Assembly: GCF_009720525.1 (NCBI RefSeq)
Contig: NZ_CP043930.1
Coordinates: forward strand, 4,682,501 to 4,746,500
DNA: 64,000 nt
Origin: Gimesia benthica
GTDB lineage: Bacteria > Planctomycetota > Planctomycetia > Planctomycetales > Planctomycetaceae
Direction of reading: 5' to 3'
In this document: in pieces, positions 1 to 9,275 of the stretch
How the letters are laid out: the number at the start of each line of letters is the position of its first letter
How positions within the stretch are numbered: the first letter of the stretch is position 1
Program-made: the position numbers and the translations under genes
The notes under the pieces: model-generated
What the model saw: the letters and a program-made list of their open reading frames with translations, nothing else
Databases searched by the model: none
What the model was told of the DNA's origin: nothing

Positions 1-593
1 CCGAAACCTTTCAGACCGGATGAAGTTACGCCTGCAGAAGTCTTGGCTCCAGAACGTACGAGGAACCAGCTGGATGCGTAGTTCGTTCCGTAACCATCTT
101 CCAGAAGTTTAGCAACCTGTAAGATACGGGCAGGGGTACCTTCTGTACCGGAAGTCCAGGTCGCACAGACACCATCACTCAGACGTGACAGTGGAGCAGA
201 GTCTTTGTTACTGGTGTTGGCCACACCGATCATGTCGTTCAGTTTTTCTGAACCGAGCAGAGTCGATGAAGGGCACAGCATCTTCTGAGGAAGACCGGCA
301 CCACTGTTGACCATGTCAGCCACCCAGCCCCAGGTGTCAGGGCATCCGTCACGACGGAAGTCGTAAGCACCGGTGCAGTAGCGACCGCTGGGGTCAGTTG
401 ATGCGAAGGCGTGCATGGAAAGACCAAACTGACGCAGGTTGCTCTTACACTGTGAAGAGCGGGCAGATTCGCGGGCTGCAAAAACAGCTGGGATCAGCAG
501 GGCAGCCAGCAGAGCGATGATCGAGATCACCACCAGAAGTTCGATCAGGGTAAAACCTGAGCGTTTCAGATTACGAGCACGTGATTTTTTCAT
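1..593 (-). CDS. DUF1559 prepilin-like secreted protein, partial
   Basis: The reading frame starts at ATG 593 (AGGA about six bases upstream) and runs off the left edge, so only the first 197 residues are present. The N-terminus is a type IV pilin/pseudopilin leader: a short basic stretch, then the [21 protein letters not shown] cleavage and hydrophobic helix (about residues 14-34). It is followed by the [20 protein letters not shown] segment that typifies planctomycete DUF1559 proteins. The remainder resembles the secreted DUF1559 domain, rich in Ser, Thr, Gly and Asp. The family is hugely expanded in planctomycetes and its role is not established; export through a pseudopilin-like route is inferred. 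The C-terminal H-X9-DG motif, if present, lies outside the window. Confidence 0.93.
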   Translation of the reverse strand, partial: MKKSRARNLKRSGFTLIELLVVISIIALLAALLIPAVFAARESARSSQCKSNLRQFGLSMHAFASTDPSGRYCTGAYDFRRDGCPDTWGWVADMVNSGAGLPQKMLCPSSTLLGSEKLNDMIGVANTSNKDSAPLSRLSDGVCATWTSGTEGTPARILQVAKLLEDGYGTNYASSWFLVRSGAKTSAGVTSSGLKGF

Positions 594-1325
594 TACAGTT
601 CCTGTTAGTTTAAAAAGTTTGACAGTGACGCGAACAAATGAAGGCTAGTACGATTTACTTTTTACTTTTTTAAGAAACAGGTCATCCCCCATCACTCTGG
701 CAATTGATGATGATCGAATATGATCTGCCCCCCTTGAACTCTCTTCTTTTCTTTTTACTCTCTTCGCTTCTGGTTGAATTCAACTCGGACTCGTGTGCAG
801 AAATTTGCGGTGCCGGCTGCAAATCTCAGTTGGGAGTACAGTATCGAGATAATGTGAAGATCTTTCTCCCTGACATGTTAAGTAGAGATGAATAATGTGT
901 GGCAGAATGAGACAAAACGGGCCTAGTGTTAAGGTTTGTTAAATATACGGACAGGTTTTGAAGGGGATCTTCATAAAAAGTGATCCGATTCCAACCGACT
1001 CTTTCAGGCAAAACTTGAATTCTCCCCTGCTGACTTCGTATAATGAACGACAAGATCTGCCAGGGAAAACTCCCACCTTGCCTGGCGCCTAAGTCACCTG
1101 CTCAAATGACTTTAGATGAAGTCGTGAGCTACCCCACTTTGGGTAAAGTGGCGGACCGGTATTCACTCGTGTCTGTGTTGAGACTCGAGAATCCTTCCCG
1201 TGCAGCAAAAAATTCCGGTTGGCAATGGTTGTGACCAGGTCTTTCCTGCTTAAAAAACTTTGCCACCCGGTTGACTGCTCACAGCGTCGGTTCTCGACTC
1301 AGAAAGAACGACCGAAAGCAGGATT
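594..1325. other. Long divergent intergenic region
   Basis: This 732-base spacer separates the divergent DUF1559 and DUF1549/1553 genes. It holds only short ORFs with no recognisable domains or convincing ribosome sites. The part next to the DUF1559 start is A/T-rich and would be its leader. A sigma-70-like promoter facing right is visible at 1015-1044. No RNA gene or repeat was recognised. Confidence 0.6.
1015..1044 (+). promoter_or_regulatory. Putative sigma-70-type promoter
   Basis: TTGAAT (1015-1020) and a perfect TATAAT (1039-1044) are separated by 18 bases. It points towards the gene starting at 1326 and would give a leader of about 275 nucleotides. Pattern match only; no start-site evidence. 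Confidence 0.35.
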
Positions 1326-4300
1326 ATGGTCAAACAAACGTGCTCACTGTTCCTACTGTCTTGCCTGATGCTGACAGTCTCTCTTGGAAATTCCGCCTTT
1401 GCAGAATCAGGGGCAGCGCCTGCGGACCTTGATTTCGCTTCCGATATTCGTCCGCTGTTATCCGACGCCTGTTTTGCCTGTCACGGTCCGGATGATGAAC
1501 ACCGTGAAGCCGATTTCCGCATGGATCTCAAAGAAGGACTCTTCGGCAAAGCGGGAGAGCACGCATTGATTGTTCCCGGCAAACCGGAAGAGAGTCTGAT
1601 CTATCAGCGCATGACCGCCGAGGATGAAAGTCTGCGGATGCCTCCTGCCGACTCGGGTAAAAAACTCTCTAAGGCAGACATCGAAAAAATCCGTCAATGG
1701 ATCGCCGCCGGCGCTCCCTGGGCTTCACACTGGGCCTTTCAGCCACCAGTAAAACCACCCGTTCCCCAGGTGAAACAACAGTCGCTGGTGCAGAATCCGA
1801 TAGATGCATTCGTCCTGGAAAAACTTGAACAGCGACGCCTCACGTTTTCCGAACCAGCAGACCGCATCACGCGTCTGCGTCGTTTGAGTCTCGATCTGAT
1901 CGGCCTGCCTCCTACCATTGAAGAGGTCGATCAATTCGTCAACGATCCGAGCCCTTTAGCCTGGCAGAAACAGGTGACACGTTTGCTCGCGTCTCCCCAC
2001 TATGGCGAACGCTGGGGTCGTCTCTGGCTCGATGCAGCCCGCTATGCCGACTCGAACGGTTATGAAAAAGATGCGCCCCGGAATGTCTGGCTCTATCGAG
2101 ACTGGGTGATTGATGCCTTCAACGAAAACAAACCTTACGATCAGTTCATTACCGAACAGATCGCCGGTGACCTGCTGCCCCAGGCGACACAGGATCAAAA
2201 AGTCGCCACCGGTTTCATGCGGAACTCCATGCTCAACGAAGAAGGGGGCATCGATCCCGAAGAGTTTCGCATGGCGGCCATGTTCGACCGCATGGATACG
2301 ATCGGCAAAAGTATTCTGGGGCTGACCCTGCAGTGCGGACAATGTCACACGCACAAATACGATCCACTGACGCAGGAGAATTATTACCAGATCTTCGCCT
2401 GCATCAACAACTCCTACGAAGCCAGCATTCGCGGCTATACGGATGAAGAACAGAAGCAGCGCACTAAACTGTTTCACAAGATCCATGCGATTGAAGAACA
2501 GCTGAAAGCACAGAAGCCAGACTGGGCCACAGAGATGGCTGCCTGGGAACAAAGTGTCAAGCAGAACCAGCCCCAGTGGCACGTTATGAAGCTCACGAAC
2601 ATCGACAGCAACTCGCAGCGTTACTTCGAACAACCCGATCATTCCCAGCTGGCACAGGGCTATGCACCGTCCCGCTTCACTTCGAATTTTGAAGCGACCG
2701 TCGATGCGTCCCAGATCAAGGCCCTGCGGCTGGAACTCTTGAATCATCCCAACCTGCCCGCAGGCGGACCTGGCCGCTCGACCGAGGGTTTGTGTGCTCT
2801 CACCGACATCAAACTCAGTGTCGAAAATCCTCAGGATGCAAAACAGAAAGCCAACATCAAATTCGTAAAAGCCTCGGCAGACTTTGCGAATGAGCGACAA
2901 CAGCTTCAGAATCCCTATGCAGACAAAAAAGGAGAGCGCGGGTTTACCGGCCCGGTGGAGTATGCCATCGATGGTGACAACTCAACCGCCTGGGGCATTG
3001 ATGGGGGCCCGGGGCGCATGAATCAGCCCCATGAAGCAGTCTTCAATGCTGAAAAACCATTTGGCTATGCGGCAGGAACGAAGCTGAAGATCAGCCTGGT
3101 CCAGATGCACGGCGGGTGGAACAGCGATGATAACCAGACCATGAACCTGGGACGTTTTCGCATCTCGTATACGACAGATGAGAACGCCGCCGCCGATCAA
3201 GTTCCCGATCGCGTTCGTGAACTGCTGACGATCTCCGCTGATCAACGCACACCGCAACAGCAGGCCGAAATATTCAGCTACTGGCGGACGCTCGTCCCGG
3301 AGTGGAAAACGCAGAACGAACAGATCGCCGCCCTCTGGAAACAGCACCCTAAAGGGACGACACAGCTCGTCTACCAGGAACGACCGGCACCGCGCGAAAC
3401 ACATCTGCTCGAACGTGGTGACTTCCTCAAGCAGAAACAGGTGGTCGATCCCGGTGTTCCCGACTTTCTGAATACACTGCCACAAGGGACGGAAGTCAAT
3501 CGACTGACCTTCGCCCGCTGGCTCGTAGATCGAAAGTCCCCCACGACCGCGCGGGCCATCGTCAACCGCGTCTGGCAGGCGTACTTCGGTCAAGGCATTG
3601 TTACCACCAGTGAAGACCTCGGTTCCCAAGGGGCAGCGCCGACGCACCGCAAGTTACTGGACTGGCTGTCCGTCTGGTTTATGGATGAAGGTTGGGATCT
3701 GAAAAAACTGCATACACTGATTGTCACCTCCAACACTTATCAGCAGTCGTCCCGCGTTACTCCGGCACTCCTGGAGCAGGATCCCTACAACCGACTCCTG
3801 GCCCGCGGTCCCCGCTATCGCGTCGATGCGGAGATCGTACGCGACATCGCCCTCAAGGCCAGCGGTCTGCTCAATTCCGAAATTGGCGGCCCCTCTGTCC
3901 ATCCCCCCGCGCCAGCCTTTCTGTTCGAAAAGCCGGCCAGCTACGGTCCCAAAACCTGGCATGTCGATCAGGATGACGATCGCTATCGCCGGGCCATTTA
4001 TACCTTCCGTTTCCGTTCTGTCCCCTATCCCATGCTGCAGGCCTTTGATGCGCCGAACGGCGATATCGCGACGGTTAAACGCAACCGTTCCAATACACCA
4101 CTCCAGGCACTGACCACGCTCAATGAAACACTGTTCATGGAATGTGCCACGGGTCTCGCGGAAACCACTCTGGCTGCTAAGGGCGCCTCCGATGCAGAGC
4201 GAATCGAAACTGCTTTCCGCCGCTGTGTCTCCCGGTATCCTTTACAGGCAGAAGTTCAACTGCTGACTCGCTTCCTGCAGAAACAACGCGACTATTTCGC

Positions 4301-4433
4301 AGCGCATCCGGAAGAGGTTAAGCAGATCACAACCACCAATAACAGCCCGGAACCTGCCACCGCCGAACTGGCCGCCTGGGTCGCACTTTCGCGTATCCTG
4401 CTCAACATGGACGAAACGATTACCAAAGAATAA
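1326..4433 (+). CDS. Secreted DUF1549/DUF1553 protein with cytochrome-c-like CxxCH motif
   Basis: A 1,035-residue protein with an N-terminal signal peptide (about residues 1-26). A PSCyt1-type planctomycete cytochrome c domain follows, with heme-binding motif CFACH at residues 49-53. Next comes DUF1549 (about 150-380), including the GERWGRLWLDAARYADSNG block and a second CxxCH (CGQCH, about 337-341) before the HKYDPLTQ block. A middle region looks like a carbohydrate-binding/discoidin-type insert. DUF1553 (about 700-980) lies at the C-terminus and ends in the RVLLNMDE-like tail seen here as RILLNMDETITKE. These proteins are typical of planctomycetes and are nearly always paired with a DUF1501 protein, as here (next gene, 54 bases on). 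Function is unproven; a role in extracytoplasmic polysaccharide degradation has been proposed for the family. Confidence 0.93.
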   Translation: MVKQTCSLFLLSCLMLTVSLGNSAFAESGAAPADLDFASDIRPLLSDACFACHGPDDEHREADFRMDLKEGLFGKAGEHALIVPGKPEESLIYQRMTAEDESLRMPPADSGKKLSKADIEKIRQWIAAGAPWASHWAFQPPVKPPVPQVKQQSLVQNPIDAFVLEKLEQRRLTFSEPADRITRLRRLSLDLIGLPPTIEEVDQFVNDPSPLAWQKQVTRLLASPHYGERWGRLWLDAARYADSNGYEKDAPRNVWLYRDWVIDAFNENKPYDQFITEQIAGDLLPQATQDQKVATGFMRNSMLNEEGGIDPEEFRMAAMFDRMDTIGKSILGLTLQCGQCHTHKYDPLTQENYYQIFACINNSYEASIRGYTDEEQKQRTKLFHKIHAIEEQLKAQKPDWATEMAAWEQSVKQNQPQWHVMKLTNIDSNSQRYFEQPDHSQLAQGYAPSRFTSNFEATVDASQIKALRLELLNHPNLPAGGPGRSTEGLCALTDIKLSVENPQDAKQKANIKFVKASADFANERQQLQNPYADKKGERGFTGPVEYAIDGDNSTAWGIDGGPGRMNQPHEAVFNAEKPFGYAAGTKLKISLVQMHGGWNSDDNQTMNLGRFRISYTTDENAAADQVPDRVRELLTISADQRTPQQQAEIFSYWRTLVPEWKTQNEQIAALWKQHPKGTTQLVYQERPAPRETHLLERGDFLKQKQVVDPGVPDFLNTLPQGTEVNRLTFARWLVDRKSPTTARAIVNRVWQAYFGQGIVTTSEDLGSQGAAPTHRKLLDWLSVWFMDEGWDLKKLHTLIVTSNTYQQSSRVTPALLEQDPYNRLLARGPRYRVDAEIVRDIALKASGLLNSEIGGPSVHPPAPAFLFEKPASYGPKTWHVDQDDDRYRRAIYTFRFRSVPYPMLQAFDAPNGDIATVKRNRSNTPLQALTTLNETLFMECATGLAETTLAAKGASDAERIETAFRRCVSRYPLQAEVQLLTRFLQKQRDYFAAHPEEVKQITTTNNSPEPATAELAAWVALSRILLNMDETITKE

Positions 4434-4487
4434 CAGAGGGAAGTGACCGGTGTTTCCGTCTCTTCCTGACCTCAACAGGTTATCATC

Positions 4488-5921
4488 ATGAATCAAATAC
4501 AACATCACGCACATCCGATCGCCAGACGCTGGTTTCTACAGCAATGCGGCGTCGGCGTTGGAGCGATCGCTACCGCACAACTGCTCCAGGAATCTGGTGA
4601 CCTGCTGGCGAATTCCACGTCTGCACCGCAGGACCCGCTGGCACCTCGTGAGCCCCACCATTCGCCCAAAGCGAAGAACATCATCTTTCTGTTCATGGGA
4701 GGCGGACCCAGTCATCTGGAACTCTTCGACGATAAACCGGTGCTGAGTAAATTCGATGGCAAACTGCCGCCTGAAGAACTGCTCAAAGGTTATCGGGCCG
4801 CGTTTATCAATCCAAACTCGAAGTTCCTGGGGCCGAAGTTCAAATTCAAAAAGCATGGAGAATGCGGTGCGGAACTCTCCGAGATCCTGCCCCATCTGGC
4901 GGATGTCGTCGATGACATCGCCATCGTGAAAAGTATGAAGACCGATGCTTTCAATCACGCCCCCGCGCAGATTCAGGCACTAACCGGTTCTCAGCTCTTT
5001 GGTAAGCCAAGCCTCGGCGCCTGGACGCTCTACGGGCTGGGCAGCGAGTCAAAAAATCTGCCTGGCTTCGTGGTCTTCAGTTCCGGCAATAAAGGCCCCA
5101 GTGGGGGGAGTTCCTGCTGGGGCAGCGGATTCCTGCCCACAACGCATCAGGGAGTCATGTTCCGTGGCGGACAGGAACCGGTGCTCTACCTGAAAAATCC
5201 TCCCGGGGTTTCCAGTGAACTCCAGCGCGATTCGCTCGATACACTCAAAGCCTTGAATCAGCGTCATCTGGAGCAGGTGGGTGATCCCGAGATTGCCACC
5301 CGCATCAATTCCTTTGAAATGGCGTACCGTATGCAGGCCAGCGCACCGGATGTGATGGATCTTTCGCAGGAAACCAAATCAACGCTGGAATTGTATGGTG
5401 CAGAACCGGGGCAGACCTCGTTCGCCAATAACTGTCTGCTGGCCCGTCGACTGGTGGAACGGGGTGTTCGCTGCGTGCAGCTCTTCCATGAATCATGGGA
5501 TCAGCATGGCGGCCTGGTAGGCGGACTCAAGAGTAACTGTGCCGCCACCGATCAGGCATCCGCAGCACTCATCAAAGACCTCAAACAGCGGGGATTGCTC
5601 GAAGACACCCTCGTTGTCTGGGGCGGCGAATTCGGACGGACGCCGATGGTGCAGGGGGGCAATGATGGTCGCGATCATCATCCCAACGCCTTTACCATGT
5701 GGCTCGCCGGCGGCGGAATTAAAGGGGGGACGACCATCGGTCGTTCAGATGATTTCGGCTTCAATGTGATCGAAGATGAAGTTCCCGTTTACGATCTGCA
5801 CGCCACGATCCTGCATCTGCTGGGCCTGGATCCGCATCAGCTATCCTTCCGTTTCCAGGGACTCGATCAGAAACTGATCGGCGTGAACCCCGCGAAGCTC
5901 GTGACAAAAATCCTGGCTTAA
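4488..5921 (+). CDS. Tat-exported DUF1501 protein
   Basis: A 477-residue DUF1501 family protein. The N-terminus carries a twin-arginine signal (ARRWFLQQ, about residues 13-20) followed by a hydrophobic stretch, so it should be folded in the cytoplasm and then exported by Tat. The mature part belongs to the alkaline-phosphatase/sulfatase-like superfamily; the blocks FLFMGGGPSHLELFD, VVWGGEFGRTP and GRDHHPNAF supply the presumed metal ligands. It lies 54 bases after the DUF1549/1553 gene and is probably co-transcribed with it. The next gene is convergent and a strong bidirectional terminator separates them. A second paralogous pair occurs at 50.3-54.9 kb. Enzymatic activity is inferred from fold only. 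Confidence 0.93.
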   Translation: MNQIQHHAHPIARRWFLQQCGVGVGAIATAQLLQESGDLLANSTSAPQDPLAPREPHHSPKAKNIIFLFMGGGPSHLELFDDKPVLSKFDGKLPPEELLKGYRAAFINPNSKFLGPKFKFKKHGECGAELSEILPHLADVVDDIAIVKSMKTDAFNHAPAQIQALTGSQLFGKPSLGAWTLYGLGSESKNLPGFVVFSSGNKGPSGGSSCWGSGFLPTTHQGVMFRGGQEPVLYLKNPPGVSSELQRDSLDTLKALNQRHLEQVGDPEIATRINSFEMAYRMQASAPDVMDLSQETKSTLELYGAEPGQTSFANNCLLARRLVERGVRCVQLFHESWDQHGGLVGGLKSNCAATDQASAALIKDLKQRGLLEDTLVVWGGEFGRTPMVQGGNDGRDHHPNAFTMWLAGGGIKGGTTIGRSDDFGFNVIEDEVPVYDLHATILHLLGLDPHQLSFRFQGLDQKLIGVNPAKLVTKILA

Positions 5922-5940
5922 CAGTTTGTAGCAGTATCAA

Positions 5941-5984
5941 AAAAAAACAAACCCCTGGTGTCGATCCACCAGGGGTTTTGTCTT
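5941..5984. terminator. Bidirectional rho-independent terminator
   Basis: A 9-bp GC-rich stem, CCCCTGGTG (5952-5960) with CACCAGGGG (5967-5975) and a six-base loop, is flanked by an A-rich run on the left and TTTT on the right. It can end transcription from both sides, between two convergent genes (4488-5921 and 6005-6949). Confidence 0.85.
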
Positions 5985-6004
5985 TGGTTTTAAACTGCTT
6001 CGCG

Positions 6005-6949
6005 TTACGCGGCAATTTCCTGCTCGTAATAACGCATCGGCTCGTTGTTCAGACGATTCAGGTAGCCGTTGGTCTGCTGGTCGAACAGACGCTGCAAGCC
6101 GTCATCCAGCATCGGCATCGAGATGCTCAGAGCCCGACGGATTTTGCGGGTGTGCAGAGAAGTTTCTCCGTTGGCAAAACCGGTAGCCCGTTCATTCATC
6201 ACGGTAGCCCGGGGCAGCAGGGGAACAGTCAGTTCGAATTGCTTGGCCAGACGCTGGACGAATTCCAGCGGACTGATGCGTTCGCCACCAGCCACATGGA
6301 ATGTACCTGTCAGACGTTCCTGGTAAGCGTGTTCGATAATCGCGGCCAGGTCGGTGGCCAGCAGAGGAGTGCCGTGCCGATAGCAGTCGAGGTCGGAATA
6401 ACTTCCGTCCTGCAGAGACTGTACCAGCTGCTCAACCTGTCCTGTACCGTAGGCGGCGGGAGTCCAGCCGAATACGTTTGTGCGGATAATCAATGTATTG
6501 TTGCAGAGACTGACTTCACGTTCGATGGCCCGTACCAGTTCGGCTTCGGGGCTTTCGCACATGCCCTGGCAGTCCTCTTCGTGGAACATCCAGGGGCCGG
6601 TGAAGACGGCGTCTGACGAGATATGTGTGAATCGGGCGGAGTGCAGTTCCGCGGCACTGACCCAGTTACGTGCTGCCAGCACGGGGTCTTTGGTGGAAAA
6701 CTTCGCAGGGTCAACCGACCAGGAAGAATTCGCTGCGACTCCACAATAGACAACCCAGTCGGGACGAACCACGGACATCCAGTGCTGTGTCGTTTCGACA
6801 TCATCTTCCTGGTAAGTGTGTGTTTCGCATCCCTGCAGGGAAACTGGTGTAGCTGAAGTTAATCCGACAACCCGATATCGACTGGATAAGCAGGTTGCTA
6901 TATTTGCTCCGGCAACCGTATCAAGTCCAATAACCAGAACTGTTTCCAC
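6005..6949 (-). CDS. RmlD-like extended SDR, apparently without catalytic Tyr/Lys
   Basis: A 314-residue protein with an N-terminal Rossmann fold: VLVIGLDTVAGANIATCL matches the GxxGxxG-type nucleotide site in relaxed form. It has the extended-SDR/RmlD layout: VVYCGV, THISSDAVFTG (normally THISTDYVFDG), IIRTNVFGW, and a C-terminal GTFHVAGGERISPLEFVQRL block. dTDP-4-dehydrorhamnose reductase and related sugar-nucleotide epimerases share this plan. Where the YxxxK pair is expected, just after the EEDCQG loop, the sequence reads SPEAELVRAIERE, with neither Tyr nor Lys. It may therefore be a non-catalytic, NAD-binding or regulatory SDR, or use another mechanism. It stands alone between a terminator and a long intergenic region. 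Confidence 0.8.
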   Translation of the reverse strand: METVLVIGLDTVAGANIATCLSSRYRVVGLTSATPVSLQGCETHTYQEDDVETTQHWMSVVRPDWVVYCGVAANSSWSVDPAKFSTKDPVLAARNWVSAAELHSARFTHISSDAVFTGPWMFHEEDCQGMCESPEAELVRAIEREVSLCNNTLIIRTNVFGWTPAAYGTGQVEQLVQSLQDGSYSDLDCYRHGTPLLATDLAAIIEHAYQERLTGTFHVAGGERISPLEFVQRLAKQFELTVPLLPRATVMNERATGFANGETSLHTRKIRRALSISMPMLDDGLQRLFDQQTNGYLNRLNNEPMRYYEQEIAA

Positions 6950-7593
6950 GCCGCGCCTCCATGCTTAGACGTTGTTGTATTTCTGTCAGTAAACTCTAAA
7001 TCATATCTGCTTTTCAATTTCAAATCTCTCTCAACTCATTGAGAGGGACCCATCATATAGATGATGGTGAAACTCAAAAGTCCGTCTCGCCCGTCAATCC
7101 ATTTGACTCGCGAGAGGCGGATTATAGAGGGCACTCCCGATTTTCACCAACCCCAATTTGAGAGAGAATTTTTGCGACCGAATTCTCCCCTGATCAGCCC
7201 GGGGCAGAATGCGACTTGCATCAATCATTGCTGAATCATTTCCTTATCAGGAGCCGTCTGTTCCCGCTCTGAAATGACCTGAATTCAGTGGGTCTTATAT
7301 GAGAAAACGAAAATATTTTTTTAAAAAGGATCTGAAATCAGAAAAAAGATTAAAGGTTTTTGGTTTGAGCGCTTTCTTTCGTATTGACCTCATTTTCAAA
7401 AAGCAATATCTTCCCGCCTCACATTCGTGATCACTGCGCCTGGTTCACAGGTTGATCACACACCTCCCACACTGATTCCCATCAATCGATTTCAGATTGC
7501 ACTTCGTTTTTGTCAAAGTCGTGTTTCATTCACTCTCAAAATGAAACGCAGCGCGACACCATATTCGTTCTTACATATAAAGACTGTTTAATC
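6950..7593. other. Long intergenic region with hairpin and promoter
   Basis: This 644-base region separates divergent genes. Near the SDR start it holds a perfect inverted repeat, CTCTCAA (7028-7034) and TTGAGAG (7039-7045) with a four-base loop; it could be an operator or a leader hairpin. A promoter-like pair lies at 7384-7412. The rest is A/T-rich with no recognised gene. Confidence 0.5.
7384..7412 (+). promoter_or_regulatory. Putative sigma-70-type promoter
   Basis: TTGACC (7384-7389), 17 bases, then TATCTT (7407-7412), upstream of the gene starting at 7594. Five of six -35 positions match the consensus and the -10 is weaker. Pattern match only. Confidence 0.35.
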
Positions 7594-8604
7594 ATGTCTG
7601 TTTCGCGTCAACTACCGGATTACCCGATATTGCTGTCAGGAGTAGCTGCTCCTGTCGTGAAGGGTTTGCGCGAAATGGGACTGCCTGTCACAGAGCTGCA
7701 TGATGACCTGGCCCAACTCTCAGGCTATCAGTCATCCAGCTGGAATCTGTTGCTGGTGGGGTCACAAAAAGCTTTCAACGTCCGAGATCGACAGTTGCTC
7801 TCTCACTGTCGGATTCCGTTGATTGACCTCGCGGAATTCACCAGTAAACAGGCGCAGGCACGCACCCGGGACGAAATGCATCAGAAATCGTCACACGGAA
7901 TCGAACAATTCAATGCTGCATTTGTCATCCGACTCAAAGACCGGTTACAACAGACCGGCGGCGTCTGGATCCGACTCAGCGATTATCCATATCCCTTCCA
8001 GGGAGTCATCTGCTACGGTGAATCCGATCTGGGACGGGACTTCCTTGAATACACAAATGTGATGAGCCCCCTGCCGGTGACCCTCGATCACCTGCATCTG
8101 AATGCAGAAGCAGGCTGGTTGAACCGGGCGAACGAAGAATCGGCCCGCAAACTTCGCGTGGAACTGGTCAGCAGCTACCGTCAGGGACTGCCGGTCTCGC
8201 TGACCTCAATCGAATCGCAGAATCAACTCAAGACATTATTTGAAAACATCAATCTGGACCGCAAACAGATGCCGCTGGTCTGGGTGACTTCACTGACCAC
8301 GTTTTTCCGCTGGTGGAACCTGCGTCGCGAACTCTCCGTGAGTATCAACCGCCGGAACACCTCCTGGGAAACGATTATCTCAGGTCAGTTTGAAGGCTTT
8401 CACCCCGGTCTGCAGATCTGGAAAGGGCGCCACTCCGCAACCGTGGCACTTTCGCGGGGCGTGAATGAAATCAGAGACGAACTACTCGCACTGGCGATGA
8501 ATCAGGAACGTCATCCCGGTGGTTTTACAGCGCATTGGGCCGGCTCAAAGTCGAGCATACTCCCTCTGGGCTGGAATCGATCGGCGGCATCGGCTGCCTC
8601 TTAA
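7594..8604 (+). CDS. Hypothetical protein of about 336 residues
   Basis: No family was recognised. ATG 7594 (MSVSRQLPDYPILL) is preferred over an in-frame TTG 28 codons upstream because the extra residues are low-complexity and polar. The protein is soluble-looking, with no signal peptide or membrane helix. The first 80 residues alternate hydrophobic strands and helices (ILLSGVAAPVVKGL, SSSWNLLLVGS), resembling an alpha/beta nucleotide- or phosphate-binding fold. The middle is rich in Tyr, Pro and Asp (IRLSDYPYPFQGVICYGESD), and a conserved-looking Trp-rich segment (TTFFRWWNLRRELSVSI) lies near residue 245. The gene is followed 85 bases later by a small lipoprotein gene in the same direction. 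No function is assigned. Confidence 0.75.
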   Translation: MSVSRQLPDYPILLSGVAAPVVKGLREMGLPVTELHDDLAQLSGYQSSSWNLLLVGSQKAFNVRDRQLLSHCRIPLIDLAEFTSKQAQARTRDEMHQKSSHGIEQFNAAFVIRLKDRLQQTGGVWIRLSDYPYPFQGVICYGESDLGRDFLEYTNVMSPLPVTLDHLHLNAEAGWLNRANEESARKLRVELVSSYRQGLPVSLTSIESQNQLKTLFENINLDRKQMPLVWVTSLTTFFRWWNLRRELSVSINRRNTSWETIISGQFEGFHPGLQIWKGRHSATVALSRGVNEIRDELLALAMNQERHPGGFTAHWAGSKSSILPLGWNRSAASAAS

Positions 8605-8689
8605 GCGTAAGAACTATTCCACATCAAAGAATGATTATCAGCGATTGAATTTTTCAGTCGCTCCATTGTTGAAGAAAAGGATTGAACTC

Positions 8690-8989
8690 ATGAAACGTTT
8701 CGGAATTACAATGCTGGGTATCGCATTGATCGCTCTGACAACAGGATGCCAGTGTGGACGTTACGGCAACTGCGGCAGCTGTAACTACGGTCCTTCCATG
8801 GCACCAGTCATGCCCTTTGGTGGCGGTGGATGCTCAACCGGTAACTGTGGTGTCGGTGCTCCGACTTACGCACCTCAGGGAGCCTACAACACCTACGATA
8901 CTTATCAGTCCACAGCAGCTGCTCCTGTCATCCAGGGATCAGTACCAGCTACCGCTTCTGCTCCACTTGACCCGCTGCCCATGTATTAA
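8690..8989 (+). CDS. Small Cys/Gly/Tyr-rich lipoprotein
   Basis: A 99-residue protein starting at ATG 8690, with AAAAGGA a short distance upstream. Residues 1-20 form a lipoprotein signal peptide: basic MKR, a hydrophobic core and the lipobox LTTGC with Cys20 as the acylation site. The mature part has a cluster of Cys (20, 22, 28, 31, 48, 53) in Gly/Asn/Tyr-rich surroundings, then a Tyr/Thr/Ala-rich tail ending in LDPLPMY. It is too short for an enzyme. Membrane-anchored or cell-envelope location is inferred; the Cys cluster could form disulphides or bind metal. No named family recognised. Confidence 0.75.
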   Translation: MKRFGITMLGIALIALTTGCQCGRYGNCGSCNYGPSMAPVMPFGGGGCSTGNCGVGAPTYAPQGAYNTYDTYQSTAAAPVIQGSVPATASAPLDPLPMY

Positions 8990-9016
8990 GATGCATGTGA
9001 TAGCGGCTGTGCAGTG

Positions 9017-9127
9017 GCGTCTGGTCGTCTCGGCCTGAGACGGGTCGACAGGCACGACAACACGTTCGTGGCCTGCGCCGCGGCTGACCAGACGCTGGAA
9101 AAAACGCGAACAATGCCATTGTTCGCG
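9017..9127 (+). ncRNA. Candidate structured RNA (three-way junction plus hairpin)
   Basis: An outer 10-bp stem, GCGTCTGGTC (9017-9026) with GACCAGACGC (9086-9095), encloses two further hairpins. One is GTCTC (9027-9031) with GAGAC (9037-9041). The other is CAGG-CACGA (9049-9057) with TCGTG-G-CCTG (9066-9075), which has one bulged G. A separate 11-bp palindrome, CGCGAACAATG (9105-9115) with CATTGTTCGCG (9117-9127), follows an A6 run. On the minus strand that last hairpin is followed by TTTTTT and would be a good terminator. The element lies between a lipoprotein gene and def. It may be a small RNA, a leader element of def/fmt or a 3' structure of the lipoprotein mRNA; strand is uncertain. Confidence 0.35.
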
Positions 9128-9275
9128 GGGATAAGGATTGTATCTCCCGTTCGGCCTTGCTATACAGTTAGTTATGTATATGGCGTCCCTCCCTGCGCGC
9201 TCTTCGCAGAGACTGGAGCACCGTCATCGACTGATTTCTGAACTGTGTATCATACCCCGCCGGGTACATCAAATT

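Noticed and set aside
1043-1234. Short open frame in the left intergenic region
   Set aside because: It overlaps the predicted promoter, has no recognisable protein features and no ribosome site.
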